Positions 19,738-28,175 of a stretch of 64,000 nt of DNA are shown here, one piece after another (the stretch's first letter is position 1; every line of letters starts with the position of its first letter). The notes beneath the pieces are model-generated. The model worked only from the letters and a program-made list of their open reading frames with translations, was not told the origin of the DNA and made no database searches. Made by a program: the position numbers and the translations under genes. Origin of the DNA: Magnetovibrio blakemorei (GTDB lineage: Bacteria; Pseudomonadota; Alphaproteobacteria; Rhodospirillales; Magnetovibrionaceae). The DNA lies in assembly GCF_001746755.1 (NCBI RefSeq), contig NZ_MCGG01000027.1, positions 1-64,000 on the forward strand. The letters are read 5' to 3'.

Positions 19738-19885
19738 TGCTATCCCCATTGCTTGATCACGATATCTACACAATCTACACAAAATGTAGGCCTCAACACG
19801 GCCCCTTTATGCGTGTGCAGTGCGCCGCCCAGATGTGTACACAGCGCTGTTACGCCAGTCACCATCCGGGCGTCCTGCAGTGAAC

Positions 19886-20383
19886 TTAGATATACAAATT
19901 GATGTCAGATTCCAGGGCTTCGGCCATGTAGGTCGCCGCGCCGCCCAGTTCCATTTCCGGGATCATCATATCGGGGGTCCACTCGAACAGATCCAGCGTC
20001 ATGTTACAGCCGACGATTTTCACGTCGCTTTCAACGCAGATGTCACGCAGTTCGGGAATAGAAGCAATACCCTTTTTCTTGATCATGTTGCGCATCATGG
20101 AAGACGCCATGGCGTCAACACCGGGAATAGCCGAAATGATGTTCGGCATGGTCATGTGCATGCCCATCATCGGCATTTCCATCGCCGGGTTGCCCAGGGT
20201 GGAAATCTGCAGGTGGCTCAAGTCTTTCTTCAAAAGTTGAAGACCGTAAAACGTAAAGAACAACGTCACGTCAATGTCCAGGCTCGCAGCCGTGGAAGCC
20301 AGAATGAACGGAGGATAAGCCCAATCGAGCGTGCCCTTCGTTACAATGATGCTCATCTTTTTGTTATTGCTGCCGTCACTCAT
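19886..20383 (-). CDS. DsrE2-like sulfur-trafficking protein (DsrE/DsrF/DrsH family)
   Basis: A 165-residue protein of the DsrE2 type. It begins KKMSIIVTKGTLDWAYPPFI, contains a Met-rich amphipathic insert around residues 68-85 (MEMPMMGMHMTMPN) and the conserved VGCNMTLDLF, whose Cys would bind persulfide. In sulfur oxidisers DsrE2 occurs with TusA and rhodanese and is thought to move sulfane sulfur into the cytoplasmic oxidation machinery. First gene of the leftward unit that includes tusA; it diverges from soxT. Confidence 0.88.
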   Translation of the reverse strand: MSDGSNNKKMSIIVTKGTLDWAYPPFILASTAASLDIDVTLFFTFYGLQLLKKDLSHLQISTLGNPAMEMPMMGMHMTMPNIISAIPGVDAMASSMMRNMIKKKGIASIPELRDICVESDVKIVGCNMTLDLFEWTPDMMIPEMELGGAATYMAEALESDINLYI

Positions 20384-20900
20384 GTTCGTCTCCCAATTGC
20401 GCCGTCCCGACCTACCCTGCTTCGCAGTCCCTGTAAGGTCGTCCTTGGCGTGTTGTGTTTGCTGTGTGGTGCACAGCCTTGGCTTCGCCTATCGATATTG
20501 ACCTGCGCTTGTTGGCCGCGCTTTGATTTTAGATTTTGCTTATATACGCACAATCTAAACGTCAACGGAAAGGGCTTGGTAGTATTCGGTGCCCACTTTG
20601 CGTTTTTTCATCGCGCCGGATTTTCCCCCAGTATTTTACGTAAAAAACTGAGCAGGTCCCGCGCGACATTTGCATTTAATACGCACCCAAAAGACAGACA
20701 TCTTCGGCGCGATAAACACTTAAGTCATGACTAATATACACGCCTCCAGCTTTTAGACAAACCTAATATACAAGCGCCGCGAAATGCTCTATATCCGTCG
20801 CACAAAAAAAATGCGAAATGTGGGATCAACTTCAGCGCATAAAGGCGGATTTAACCGCCATAAAACGCGATAATGGCTTTAAAATACCGGGAGAGTTAAG
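20384..20900. promoter_or_regulatory. divergent dsrE2 / soxT intergenic region with tandem 10-bp repeats
   Basis: 517 bases with no convincing gene. It must hold the promoters of both dsrE2 (leftward) and soxT (rightward). A perfect direct repeat CTAATATACA occurs at 20731-20740 and 20763-20772, a 32-bp period that is three DNA turns, so both would lie on the same face. A related TATATACGCACAATC lies at about 20535. A small hairpin GGCGG/CCGCC is at about 20843-20858. Confidence 0.45.
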
Positions 20901-22022
20901 ATGGAAGAGATGAGTGTGGCCACGCTGGTCGCAACGGCGGGATTCGCTGCAGGCATAGTGTTTGGAGCAACGGCGAACAAAACCAATTTTTGCACCATGG
21001 GCGGCGTTTCCGACATGGTTTTGATGGGCGACACCTCACGGTTTCGGGCCTGGATGTTGGCGATTGCCGTTGCGATTTTGGGCACCCAAGCCTTGCATAT
21101 GATGGAGCTGATTGACCTGACCCTTACACCGGCTGATGGCGGTGCCATTTATTTGACCTCTTCCTTGGGGTGGCCCGGCGCCATTATCGGGGGCTTGTTG
21201 TTTGGTTTCGGCATGACCCGTGCGGGGGGCTGCGGCAACAAAACGCTGGTCCGACTCGGTGCTGGGAACCTAAAGTCCCTGGTGGTGTTTTTGGTCATGG
21301 GCGTGGTCGCTTACATGACCTTGCGCGGTCTGTTTGGTCTCGTGCGTTTGGAATTGGAAACGTTCAACACTGATTTAAGTGTATTTGGTTTGGAAAGTCA
21401 GTCGATGGTTGAAATCGCGGCTGCGCTCGTCGGGATGGAAACGGAAAGTTTGCGTTTGGGGGTGACGGCGGTGTTTGCATTCGCCATTTTGGCTTATTGC
21501 TTCAAAAGCGAAGAATTTCGCGGTTCTTCGTCAGACATCATCGGCGGCGTGATTATTGGTCTGTTGATTCCTGTGGGTTGGTACATCACGGGTGTGTTGG
21601 GCGCGGATGACTTCGCCCCTACCCCCTTATTTTCGTTCACCTTTGTCGCGCCGTCAGCCGAATCAATCCAGTATTTAATGACCTTTACCGGGGCCTCGAT
21701 CAACTTTGGGATTGCCACCGTCGGCGGTGTTATCGCGGGATCATTCTTGATGGCTGTTGCCACCAAATCGTTCCATATCGAAGCGTTCAGCGGCGCCGAT
21801 GACATGAAAAGTCACCTTGTTGGGGCCATTATGATGGGAATCGGCGGTGTTCTGGCCCTGGGCTGCACCATTGGTCAAGGCTTGACCGGCATGTCGACGT
21901 TGGCGCTGGGCTCGCTGATTGCTCTTATATCGATTATTCTCGGCGCTGTTTGGGGCTTGAAAGCCCTGGAAGAGGATTCCGTATTGGGTGGTCTGAAAGC
22001 CATGCTAACGCGCAGCTCTTAA
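20901..22022 (+). CDS. soxT: YeeE/YedE-family thiosulfate transporter (SoxT-like)
   Basis: A 373-residue polytopic membrane protein (about ten helices) of the YeeE/YedE (TsuA) family, which takes up thiosulfate or related sulfur species. The three family Cys motifs are present: NFCTMGG at residues 30-34, AGGCGNKTLVRLG in the middle and LGCTIGQGLTG near the end; in TsuA these Cys line the thiosulfate path. SoxT is the name used for such genes in sox clusters. It precedes soxX but is separated by a strong terminator, so it is its own transcription unit. Starts at ATG with GGGAGAG upstream. Confidence 0.88.
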   Translation: MEEMSVATLVATAGFAAGIVFGATANKTNFCTMGGVSDMVLMGDTSRFRAWMLAIAVAILGTQALHMMELIDLTLTPADGGAIYLTSSLGWPGAIIGGLLFGFGMTRAGGCGNKTLVRLGAGNLKSLVVFLVMGVVAYMTLRGLFGLVRLELETFNTDLSVFGLESQSMVEIAAALVGMETESLRLGVTAVFAFAILAYCFKSEEFRGSSSDIIGGVIIGLLIPVGWYITGVLGADDFAPTPLFSFTFVAPSAESIQYLMTFTGASINFGIATVGGVIAGSFLMAVATKSFHIEAFSGADDMKSHLVGAIMMGIGGVLALGCTIGQGLTGMSTLALGSLIALISIILGAVWGLKALEEDSVLGGLKAMLTRSS

Positions 22023-22074
22023 ATCACAATTGTGCATAATTTCGCGGCTAAGTGTCGCGCATATAACACTATTG

Positions 22075-22110
22075 AAAATGAGGTGGATGTAATATCCACC
22101 TCATTTTTTT
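22075..22110 (+). terminator. Rho-independent terminator after soxT
   Basis: A 14-bp perfect stem (22075-22088 with 22094-22107), 5-base loop GTAAT, then a T tract. Separates soxT from the soxXYZA operon. Confidence 0.93.
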
Positions 22111-22433
22111 ATACTCATTATAAATTTCCCTGACAGAAAGCTTGCCACGTCGAGAAAAGATATCTAATGTAACTGGATGCTAATACACAGCATGTTTGTG
22201 GGTTAATATAACTTAATCCACAAGTTTTCGATACAAATGTGCGATTAAAACATTTCTACGCTGTACGATAGAGACATTGCACGTTTGGGAGGTTTTAAAC
22301 AATTGGCTCCTCATACATTTCGTATTTGGGCTTGTTTTATCCGAGACGTAGCTATTGGCACTTATGGATTCCCCCTGTGTTCGAGGGAGCGAGTGGGAAT
22401 TCTGTCTTAATCGGCTCGTTTATGGGAGGGATA
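22111..22433 (+). promoter_or_regulatory. soxX promoter region with inverted repeat
   Basis: Non-coding stretch upstream of soxX. It contains an interrupted inverted repeat at 22196-22223: TTGTGG-x-TTAA arms around a 6-base TATAAC centre, with one mismatch per arm. It is a good operator candidate for the ArsR-type repressor encoded at 29663 or for another sulfur regulator. No small gene is apparent; the open frame from 22326 into soxX lacks coding character before the signal peptide. Confidence 0.5.
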
Positions 22434-22886
22434 ATGAAACACACTAAATTCATGACGGCTGCAATCGGTCTTGCATTTGTTGGCGCTTTTGCTGTCAATG
22501 CGCAGGCTGCGGATATGCCGAAGTTTACGATCGTAAACGACACAATTCCTGCGTCGCTCACCGGAAAACCGGGTGATGCCGCCAACGGCAGAAAGGTCGC
22601 CATTGATCGCAAAAAAGGCAACTGTTTGGCGTGCCATGTGATGCCGATTCCGGAACAGCAGTTTCACGGCCATGTCGGCCCTGATTTGCACGGCGTAGCA
22701 AAACGTTATGACGAAGCCACGCTTCGCATGCGTGTCGTTGATCCGAAAGTGCTCAACGAAGACACGATGATGCCGAGTTTTTTCACCACCGGCCAACATC
22801 GCGTCACGAAAAAATTTGAAGGTAAAACAATCCTCGGTGCACAAGAAGTTGAAGACGTGATTGCATACCTGAAAACACTGATGTAG
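22434..22886 (+). CDS. soxX: SoxX, monohaem cytochrome subunit of SoxAX
   Basis: SoxX with SoxA couples thiosulfate to the Cys of SoxY by forming a sulfur-sulfur bond and receives the electrons. 150 residues: signal peptide ending NAQAAD, one haem site CLACH at residues 64-68, and the SoxX features FHGHVGPDLHGVAKRYDE and the DTMMPSFF segment with the distal Met. The start at 22434 (MKHTKF) has GGGAGGG seven bases before it and gives a proper signal peptide. First gene of soxXYZA. Confidence 0.96.
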   Translation: MKHTKFMTAAIGLAFVGAFAVNAQAADMPKFTIVNDTIPASLTGKPGDAANGRKVAIDRKKGNCLACHVMPIPEQQFHGHVGPDLHGVAKRYDEATLRMRVVDPKVLNEDTMMPSFFTTGQHRVTKKFEGKTILGAQEVEDVIAYLKTLM

Positions 22887-22931
22887 TCCCGGTGAGAGAC
22901 TGTTACTCAATTTAAGGAATATGAGGAAATT

Positions 22932-23402
22932 ATGAGCAATACCAACTCGCAATTGGTCCGTATGGACCGTCGCACAGCGCTTAAAGCCGCTGGCGCAGGT
23001 TTCGTCGCTTTGGGTTTCGCTTCGACAGCCCATGCTTCACCTGAAGCCGCCGCTGAGGCACTTGCTAAACTGTCCGGTGGCGCCGCCGCTGCGACATCAG
23101 ACAAAATCACCATTTCTTTGCCTGAAATTGCAGAAAATGGCGCAACTGTTCCCGTGGGCATCACCGTTGATAGCCCCATGACGGCGGCAAGCTATGTCAA
23201 GCAGATCCACGTGTTTGCTGAAGGCAATCCCAGCCCCGAAACCATTACGTTCAATTTGACCCCGACCGGCACGGCCGATGTGAATACCCGTATTCGCCTC
23301 AGCAAAACGCAAAATGTGTTGGTTGCAGCGGTCATGAACGACGGTTCGGTTTTGACCAACAAAAAGGAAGTAAAAGTCACCATCGGCGGCTGCGGCGGCT
23401 AA
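22932..23402 (+). CDS. soxY: SoxY, sulfur-carrying subunit of SoxYZ
   Basis: SoxY carries the sulfur intermediate on a C-terminal swinging arm. 156 residues, ending in the invariant GGCGG with the carrier Cys at 154. A twin-arginine signal (RMDRRTALK near residue 10, cleavage after AHA) explains export in complex with SoxZ, which has no signal of its own. The SoxY core IAENGATVPVGITVDSPM and KQIHVFAEGNPSP is present. GAGGA precedes the ATG. Confidence 0.97.
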   Translation: MSNTNSQLVRMDRRTALKAAGAGFVALGFASTAHASPEAAAEALAKLSGGAAAATSDKITISLPEIAENGATVPVGITVDSPMTAASYVKQIHVFAEGNPSPETITFNLTPTGTADVNTRIRLSKTQNVLVAAVMNDGSVLTNKKEVKVTIGGCGG

Positions 23403-23455
23403 TCGCCCCGTCCCCTTCCCTTTGGTCACGAAGATATATTAGGAGTGCTATAAAC

Positions 23456-23779
23456 ATGGCTAACAAACCTCGCGTTAAGCTGCCGAAATCGGCAAAAGCT
23501 GGCGAAATCGTCCAGATTAAAACTCTGGCATCTCACGACATGGAAACCGGAAATCGCAAAGACAAAAAGGGCAATAAGATCCCCCGTCTGATCCTCAACA
23601 AGTTCTCCTGCTCCTTTAAAGGCGAAGAACTTTTTGGTGCGACCATGCATCCGTCCGTGTCCGCAAACCCATACATCGCTTTTTCCATTACGGCGAAAGA
23701 AAGCGGTACGTATGATTTCACGTGGACCGACGATAATGGCGAAGTCACAAAAGTGTCGCAAGACATGAGTGTGTCTTAA
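23456..23779 (+). CDS. soxZ: SoxZ, partner subunit of SoxYZ
   Basis: 107 residues, full length. SoxZ binds SoxY and is co-exported with it by Tat. Features: PRVKLPKSAKAGEIVQIKTL, HDMETGNRKD, the RLILNKFSCSFKGEE strand and the YIAFSITAKESGTYDFTWTD end. It has no signal peptide, as in other systems. AGGAG sits nine bases upstream of the ATG. Confidence 0.97.
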   Translation: MANKPRVKLPKSAKAGEIVQIKTLASHDMETGNRKDKKGNKIPRLILNKFSCSFKGEELFGATMHPSVSANPYIAFSITAKESGTYDFTWTDDNGEVTKVSQDMSVS

Positions 23780-23805
23780 ATCAAGACTAAGGGAGGGCTT
23801 ACGTC

Positions 23806-24642
23806 ATGAATTTCAAGACAATTATCACTACGATCGCCGTGCTCGGTACCGGCATCACACTTGCGGCTTGCCAAATGGATGCCTATCAGGCACCGAACCC
23901 GAACGGTAGCGAACTCTGGTCTGGCTACAAAACGGCAACAGCAGAAACACGCGCCATGCAGGACGATGATTTTGCGAACCCCGGCATGCCGATGGTGGAT
24001 TCCGCCGCTGCGCTTTATAACAAAAAAGACGGTGAAGCCAACATGTCGTGCGCAGATTGCCACGGTGCTGTGGACGACCCCAAAGGTGGCTCTAAGGGGC
24101 TTCCGATGAAGGGCGTTTCGGCGCGTTATCCCGTTTATGACGCGGACACCAAAAAGCCGATCAACGTTGAACTGCGCATTAACAAATGCCGTACCAAGTA
24201 CCAAAAAGCAAAAGAGTACAAATACGAATCAGACGCCATGCTGGGCATGACCGGTTTGATTGCCTTGCAGTCGCGCGGCATTCCGATGATGAGCACGGCA
24301 GACAATCCGTCTGACGAGCTGAATGCAGCATGGAAAGCGGGTGAAGCGTTCTACTATGAGCGTCGTGGTCAGCTGAACATGTCGTGCAAACATTGCCACG
24401 AAGACCATCAGGGTGAATTGATCCGTGCGGAAGTCCTGTCTCAGGGCCAGTCTAACGGTTTCCCGACTTACCGCTTGAAGTGGAGCAAACTCGGGTCCCT
24501 GCATCGTCGTTTCCGTGGTTGTAACGGTAACATCCGTGCGGAGCCGTATGGTTACGGGTCAGACGAATATCTGAACCTGGAAACCTACTTGGCTTGGCGC
24601 GGTCGCGGCCTGCCTATGGAAGGGCCGTCCGTTCGTAAGTAA
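23806..24642 (+). CDS. soxA: SoxA, dihaem cytochrome subunit of SoxAX
   Basis: Catalytic SoxAX subunit, L-cysteine S-thiosulfotransferase. 278 residues with two haem motifs, CADCH (82-86) and CKHCH (194-198), and the two Cys expected as axial ligands: Cys128 (INKCRT) and Cys239 in RRFRGCNGNIRAEP, the site that bears the persulfide. Thus a dihaem SoxA. The N-terminal signal ends TLAAC at residues 19-22, which fits a lipobox with Cys22; most SoxA proteins have an ordinary signal peptide. A GGGAGGG site precedes the ATG. A terminator follows. Confidence 0.96.
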   Translation: MNFKTIITTIAVLGTGITLAACQMDAYQAPNPNGSELWSGYKTATAETRAMQDDDFANPGMPMVDSAAALYNKKDGEANMSCADCHGAVDDPKGGSKGLPMKGVSARYPVYDADTKKPINVELRINKCRTKYQKAKEYKYESDAMLGMTGLIALQSRGIPMMSTADNPSDELNAAWKAGEAFYYERRGQLNMSCKHCHEDHQGELIRAEVLSQGQSNGFPTYRLKWSKLGSLHRRFRGCNGNIRAEPYGYGSDEYLNLETYLAWRGRGLPMEGPSVRK

Positions 24643-24654
24643 CGGTTGACGAAC

Positions 24655-24688
24655 AGGGGCGGCATCCAACTGGATTGCCGCCCCTTTT
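24655..24688 (+). terminator. Rho-independent terminator between soxA and soxB
   Basis: Stem AGGGGCGGCA (24655-24664) with TGCCGCCCCT (24676-24685), 11-base loop, short T run. It would end or attenuate transcripts from soxXYZA before soxB. Confidence 0.85.
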
Positions 24689-24760
24689 CCGTTCAAATAT
24701 CCAGACGTATTTAAAAATTCCCCTAAAATATAAGACCAAGAATAACGGAGACTTCACATC

Positions 24761-26449
24761 ATGCTCACCCGTCGTGATTTTTTGCAGGTGACCGCCGCGA
24801 CTGCGGCGTTGCTGGGAACAGGCGTCAACATTGCGCGCGCCGCCAGCAATCAAGCTATTACACAAGACGATTTATTGAAATTTAACAGCGTTGGCCAAGT
24901 CACGTTACTCAATTTTACCGATATCCACGCCCAACTGATGCCGCTCTATTTCCGTGAGCCGTCGGTAAATCTGGGCGTTGGCGAAGTTTACGGTTTGCCG
25001 CCGCATTTGACCGGAAAAGAATTCCTCAAAAAATTTGATCTGATGGCTGGCACCGCCGATGCCTATGCGTTTTCAAGCGTTGACTTCAGCCACTTAGCGG
25101 GCGAATACGGCCGCATTGGTGGCTTGGCGCACATGGCGACGTTGATCAAGGCCATTCGCGCCCAACGCGAACCCAACACCTTGCTGATCGATTGCGGCGA
25201 CACCTGGCAGGGCTCTTACACCTCACTGGCGACCCGTGGCGAAGACATGGTGGACGCCATGAACGCCTTGGGCGTTGACGTGATGGTGCCGCACTGGGAA
25301 TTCACCTACGGCGCGGAACGGGTGCAGGAACTGATTTCCAAACTCAACTTCCCGTTCTTGGCCGGCAATGTCATCGACAACCAATGGCAGGAAAAGGTCT
25401 TCGATTCGACCGCTCACTTTGAGCGTGGCGGCGTCAAAGTTGCCGTCATCGGCCAGGCCTTCCCTTACACTCCGGTGGCCAATCCCCGCTATATGATCCC
25501 TGACTGGTCGTTTGGTATTCGTGACGAAATGGTTCAGGCCAGCGTCGACAAAGCCCGTGCCGAAGGTGCCGAACTGGTGGTTCTGGCGTCGCACAACGGC
25601 TTTGACGTGGACCGCAAGTTGGCGTCACGTGTGAATGGCATCGACGTGATCTTGACCGGCCACACCCACGACGCCATTCCGGGAATCATTGAAGTGGGCA
25701 ACACGTTGTTGGTCGCCACCGGATCACACGGCAAATTCCTGGGTCGTTTGGACCTGGATGTGCAAAACGGCAAGGTCAAGAACTACAACTACAAACTGAT
25801 GCCGATTTTCTCCGACGTGATCAAGCCGGACGCGGAAATTCAGGCGGTGGTCGACGCCATTCGCGCCCCCCATCAAAAGATCATTGGCGAAAAGCTGGGG
25901 ACCACCGAAAGCCTGTTGTATCGCCGTGGCAACTTCAACGGCACCTTTGACGATTTGATCTGCAACGCCATCATTGAAGAGCGCGAAACGCAGATTTCCT
26001 TGTCACCGGGCTTCCGCTGGGGGGCTTCTCTGATTCCGGGTCAAGACATCACCATGGATGATATCTACACCCAGACCGCGATCACCTATCCCAATGTGTA
26101 TCGTAGTGAAATGACCGGCGAGACCATCAAGTTGATTTTGGAAGACGTGGCGGACAACCTGTTCAACCCCGATCCCTACTATCAGCAAGGTGGCGACATG
26201 GTGCGCGTCGGCGGCATGGGCTATCGCATCGATATCCAAAAATCGATCGGTTCACGCATTTCCGAGATGACCTTGCTGTCGACCGGGGAAGCCATCGATG
26301 CCAGCAAAAAATACACGGTTGGCGGCTGGGCTTCGGTCAACGAGGGCACCGAAGGCCCGCCCATTTATGACTTGTTGGCGGACCACATCCGCAAAAAGAA
26401 AGTCATCGACGTTCAACCCAACACCAATATTAAGGTTGTGGGGGCTTAA
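24761..26449 (+). CDS. soxB: SoxB, S-sulfosulfanyl-L-cysteine sulfohydrolase
   Basis: Hydrolyses the terminal sulfone group from SoxY-bound intermediates to release sulfate. 562 residues, typical. A Tat signal (TRRDFLQV near the start, cleavage after ARA) and the di-manganese calcineurin-like phosphoesterase core: DIHAQL (Asp54, His56), CGDTWQGS (Asp147), PHWEFTYG, LASHNGFDVD and GHTHDAIPG, then the 5'-nucleotidase C-terminal domain. It is read from a separate start with GGAG, 118 bases after soxA and behind a terminator. Confidence 0.97.
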   Translation: MLTRRDFLQVTAATAALLGTGVNIARAASNQAITQDDLLKFNSVGQVTLLNFTDIHAQLMPLYFREPSVNLGVGEVYGLPPHLTGKEFLKKFDLMAGTADAYAFSSVDFSHLAGEYGRIGGLAHMATLIKAIRAQREPNTLLIDCGDTWQGSYTSLATRGEDMVDAMNALGVDVMVPHWEFTYGAERVQELISKLNFPFLAGNVIDNQWQEKVFDSTAHFERGGVKVAVIGQAFPYTPVANPRYMIPDWSFGIRDEMVQASVDKARAEGAELVVLASHNGFDVDRKLASRVNGIDVILTGHTHDAIPGIIEVGNTLLVATGSHGKFLGRLDLDVQNGKVKNYNYKLMPIFSDVIKPDAEIQAVVDAIRAPHQKIIGEKLGTTESLLYRRGNFNGTFDDLICNAIIEERETQISLSPGFRWGASLIPGQDITMDDIYTQTAITYPNVYRSEMTGETIKLILEDVADNLFNPDPYYQQGGDMVRVGGMGYRIDIQKSIGSRISEMTLLSTGEAIDASKKYTVGGWASVNEGTEGPPIYDLLADHIRKKKVIDVQPNTNIKVVGA

Positions 26450-26494
26450 GGCCCCCTCACCTTTTGCCATTTTGGCATTTAGAGGGGAATTTTT

Positions 26495-27229
26495 ATGGAT
26501 ATCACCTACTGGGGATCATTCGGCGCTGGCGTACTGAGCTTTGCCTCGCCTTGCGTCTTGCCCCTTATCCCGGCGTATTTGTGCTTTTTGGGCGGCGCCT
26601 CGCTTGATGAATTGACAGCAGAGGGCGGCGTTGACAAAAAAGTGCAACGCCAAGTGTTCGTTTCCGCCCTGGCATTCGTGTTGGGCTTTGCCTCAGTGTT
26701 TATCATGCTGGGCGCCACGGCCACCCAAGTCAGCGCCATGATTGCCGACAACATCGGTATTCTGTCCAAAATTGCGGGCGTGATCATTGTGATTTTCGGC
26801 TTGCATTACATGGGCCTGTTCAAGATCGGCTTCTTGAACTTTGAAAAGCGCTTTCATTTGGAAAACAAGCCCGCCGGATTGGTGGGGTCCTACGTCATCG
26901 GCCTCGCTTTTGCGTTCGGTTGGACGCCTTGCGTCGGCCCGATTTTGGCAACCATTTTGATGGTGGCGGCCAGTGGCGACGACGTCATGTACGGCACTTC
27001 TTTGCTGGCGGTTTATGCCTTGGGCATCGGTCTGCCGTTCTTGCTGGCAGCGTTTGCGGTGAAACCGTTTATGCTGTTTTTGGGCAAGTTTCGCCGCCAC
27101 ATGCGCACCGTTGAAATCATGATCGGCACGTTGTTGGTGGTGACGGGCATTGCGATCTTCACCGGTTCGTTATCCGAAGCGTCCAACTGGCTGCTCGAGA
27201 CCTTCCCCAGCTTTGGTGAAGTTGGCTAA
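26495..27229 (+). CDS. soxV: CcdA-type thiol electron transporter (SoxV)
   Basis: A 244-residue membrane protein with six helices in the CcdA/DsbD-beta family. It moves reducing equivalents from cytoplasmic thioredoxin to the periplasm. Signature Cys: SPCVLPL (Cys20) and WTPCVGPI in the fourth helix. In sox clusters this is SoxV, which feeds SoxW and keeps SoxYZ thiols reduced; it can also serve cytochrome c maturation. The gene follows soxB by 45 bases with a GGGGA ribosome site, and a terminator follows it. Confidence 0.9.
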   Translation: MDITYWGSFGAGVLSFASPCVLPLIPAYLCFLGGASLDELTAEGGVDKKVQRQVFVSALAFVLGFASVFIMLGATATQVSAMIADNIGILSKIAGVIIVIFGLHYMGLFKIGFLNFEKRFHLENKPAGLVGSYVIGLAFAFGWTPCVGPILATILMVAASGDDVMYGTSLLAVYALGIGLPFLLAAFAVKPFMLFLGKFRRHMRTVEIMIGTLLVVTGIAIFTGSLSEASNWLLETFPSFGEVG

Positions 27230-27244
27230 GGTCTTTTGATCTCA

Positions 27245-27286
27245 CAAAAAAGCGGCGTTTCCGATTTTGGAAACGCCGTTTTTTTG
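27245..27286. terminator. bidirectional Rho-independent terminator
   Basis: Stem CGGCGTTTCC / GGAAACGCCG flanked by A-run on the left and T-run on the right. It serves soxV on the plus strand and the hydrolase gene ending at 27303 on the minus strand. Confidence 0.9.
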
Positions 27287-27302
27287 TGTCTAAATTGATG
27301 CG

Positions 27303-28130
27303 TTACATCAAGTGCGTCTTAAAAAACGCCAAGGTGCGTTCCCACGCCAAGTTAGCATCGGCTTCGTCATAGCGCGCCCCCGTTGGGTTGGCGAAGGCAT
27401 GGTTGGCTTCGTACCAGTTAACCTGCAAATCGGTCTTGCCCGCCTTGGCCATGGCCGCTTCAAAGCCGTTGACCATTTCGGCGTTGATGTTGGTGTCCAA
27501 GGTGCCGAAATGCCCCAAAACCGGGCTGTTGAGGGAGGCCAGTTGTTCCGGCGATTTGTTGCAGCGTCCGTAATAGATGACGGTGGCGTCTACGGGCGTG
27601 GCGATGGAGGCATTGAGCGACCAACCGCCGCCAAAGCACCATCCAATCGTACCGACCTTTCCGGTGCTCTTGTCTGAGTGTTTGAGATAGTCGATCAACG
27701 CCACCAGGTCTTCGGTGCCGCCTTGTTCGGTGACGCCGTTCATCAAGGCTTTTGCACCTGGCCCATCGCTCGCCGTTTTGCCGCCGTACATATCTACGGC
27801 CAAGGCGATATAGCCAAGTTTGGCAAGTTCGGCAGCGACCGATTTGATTTGGTCGTTCAACCCCCACCATTCATGGATTAACAGCACCGTCGGTGCGGGG
27901 GTGACGGCAGGCATGGCGATCACGCCCATGGCCGTCCTGCCGCTGGGAGTTTTGATGGAAATGGGGGTCGTCATATTGTTGCCCGAAGCGCGCGCCAAAT
28001 CCGGATAGGCCAGCACGGTTGCCAACGGCAAAACGGCTAAGCCTTTGATAAAGTTACGACGAACTTCATCACTCACTTCGGGTAACGGTTTGTCTGATGG
28101 CACTGTGCCACAGCCGAGTTCATCACACAT
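27303..28130 (-). CDS. exported dienelactone-hydrolase-family protein
   Basis: 275 residues, alpha/beta hydrolase of the dienelactone hydrolase family. The catalytic triad is visible: nucleophile Cys in GTIGWCFGGGWS, Asp in GHFGTLDTN and His in EANHAFANP. Before the domain is a Tat-like N terminus (RRNFIKGLAVLPLATVLA). The very N terminus MCDELGCGTVPSDKP is Cys-containing and unusual for a Tat protein, but the RR motif about 24 residues in is common in this family. Last gene of a leftward unit DsrE - soxW - hydrolase. Substrate unknown. Confidence 0.88.
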   Translation of the reverse strand: MCDELGCGTVPSDKPLPEVSDEVRRNFIKGLAVLPLATVLAYPDLARASGNNMTTPISIKTPSGRTAMGVIAMPAVTPAPTVLLIHEWWGLNDQIKSVAAELAKLGYIALAVDMYGGKTASDGPGAKALMNGVTEQGGTEDLVALIDYLKHSDKSTGKVGTIGWCFGGGWSLNASIATPVDATVIYYGRCNKSPEQLASLNSPVLGHFGTLDTNINAEMVNGFEAAMAKAGKTDLQVNWYEANHAFANPTGARYDEADANLAWERTLAFFKTHLM

Positions 28131-28175
28131 GGAAGTTTCCCCTTAAATTGAACGGTTATGTATTGAGCGGACTGT

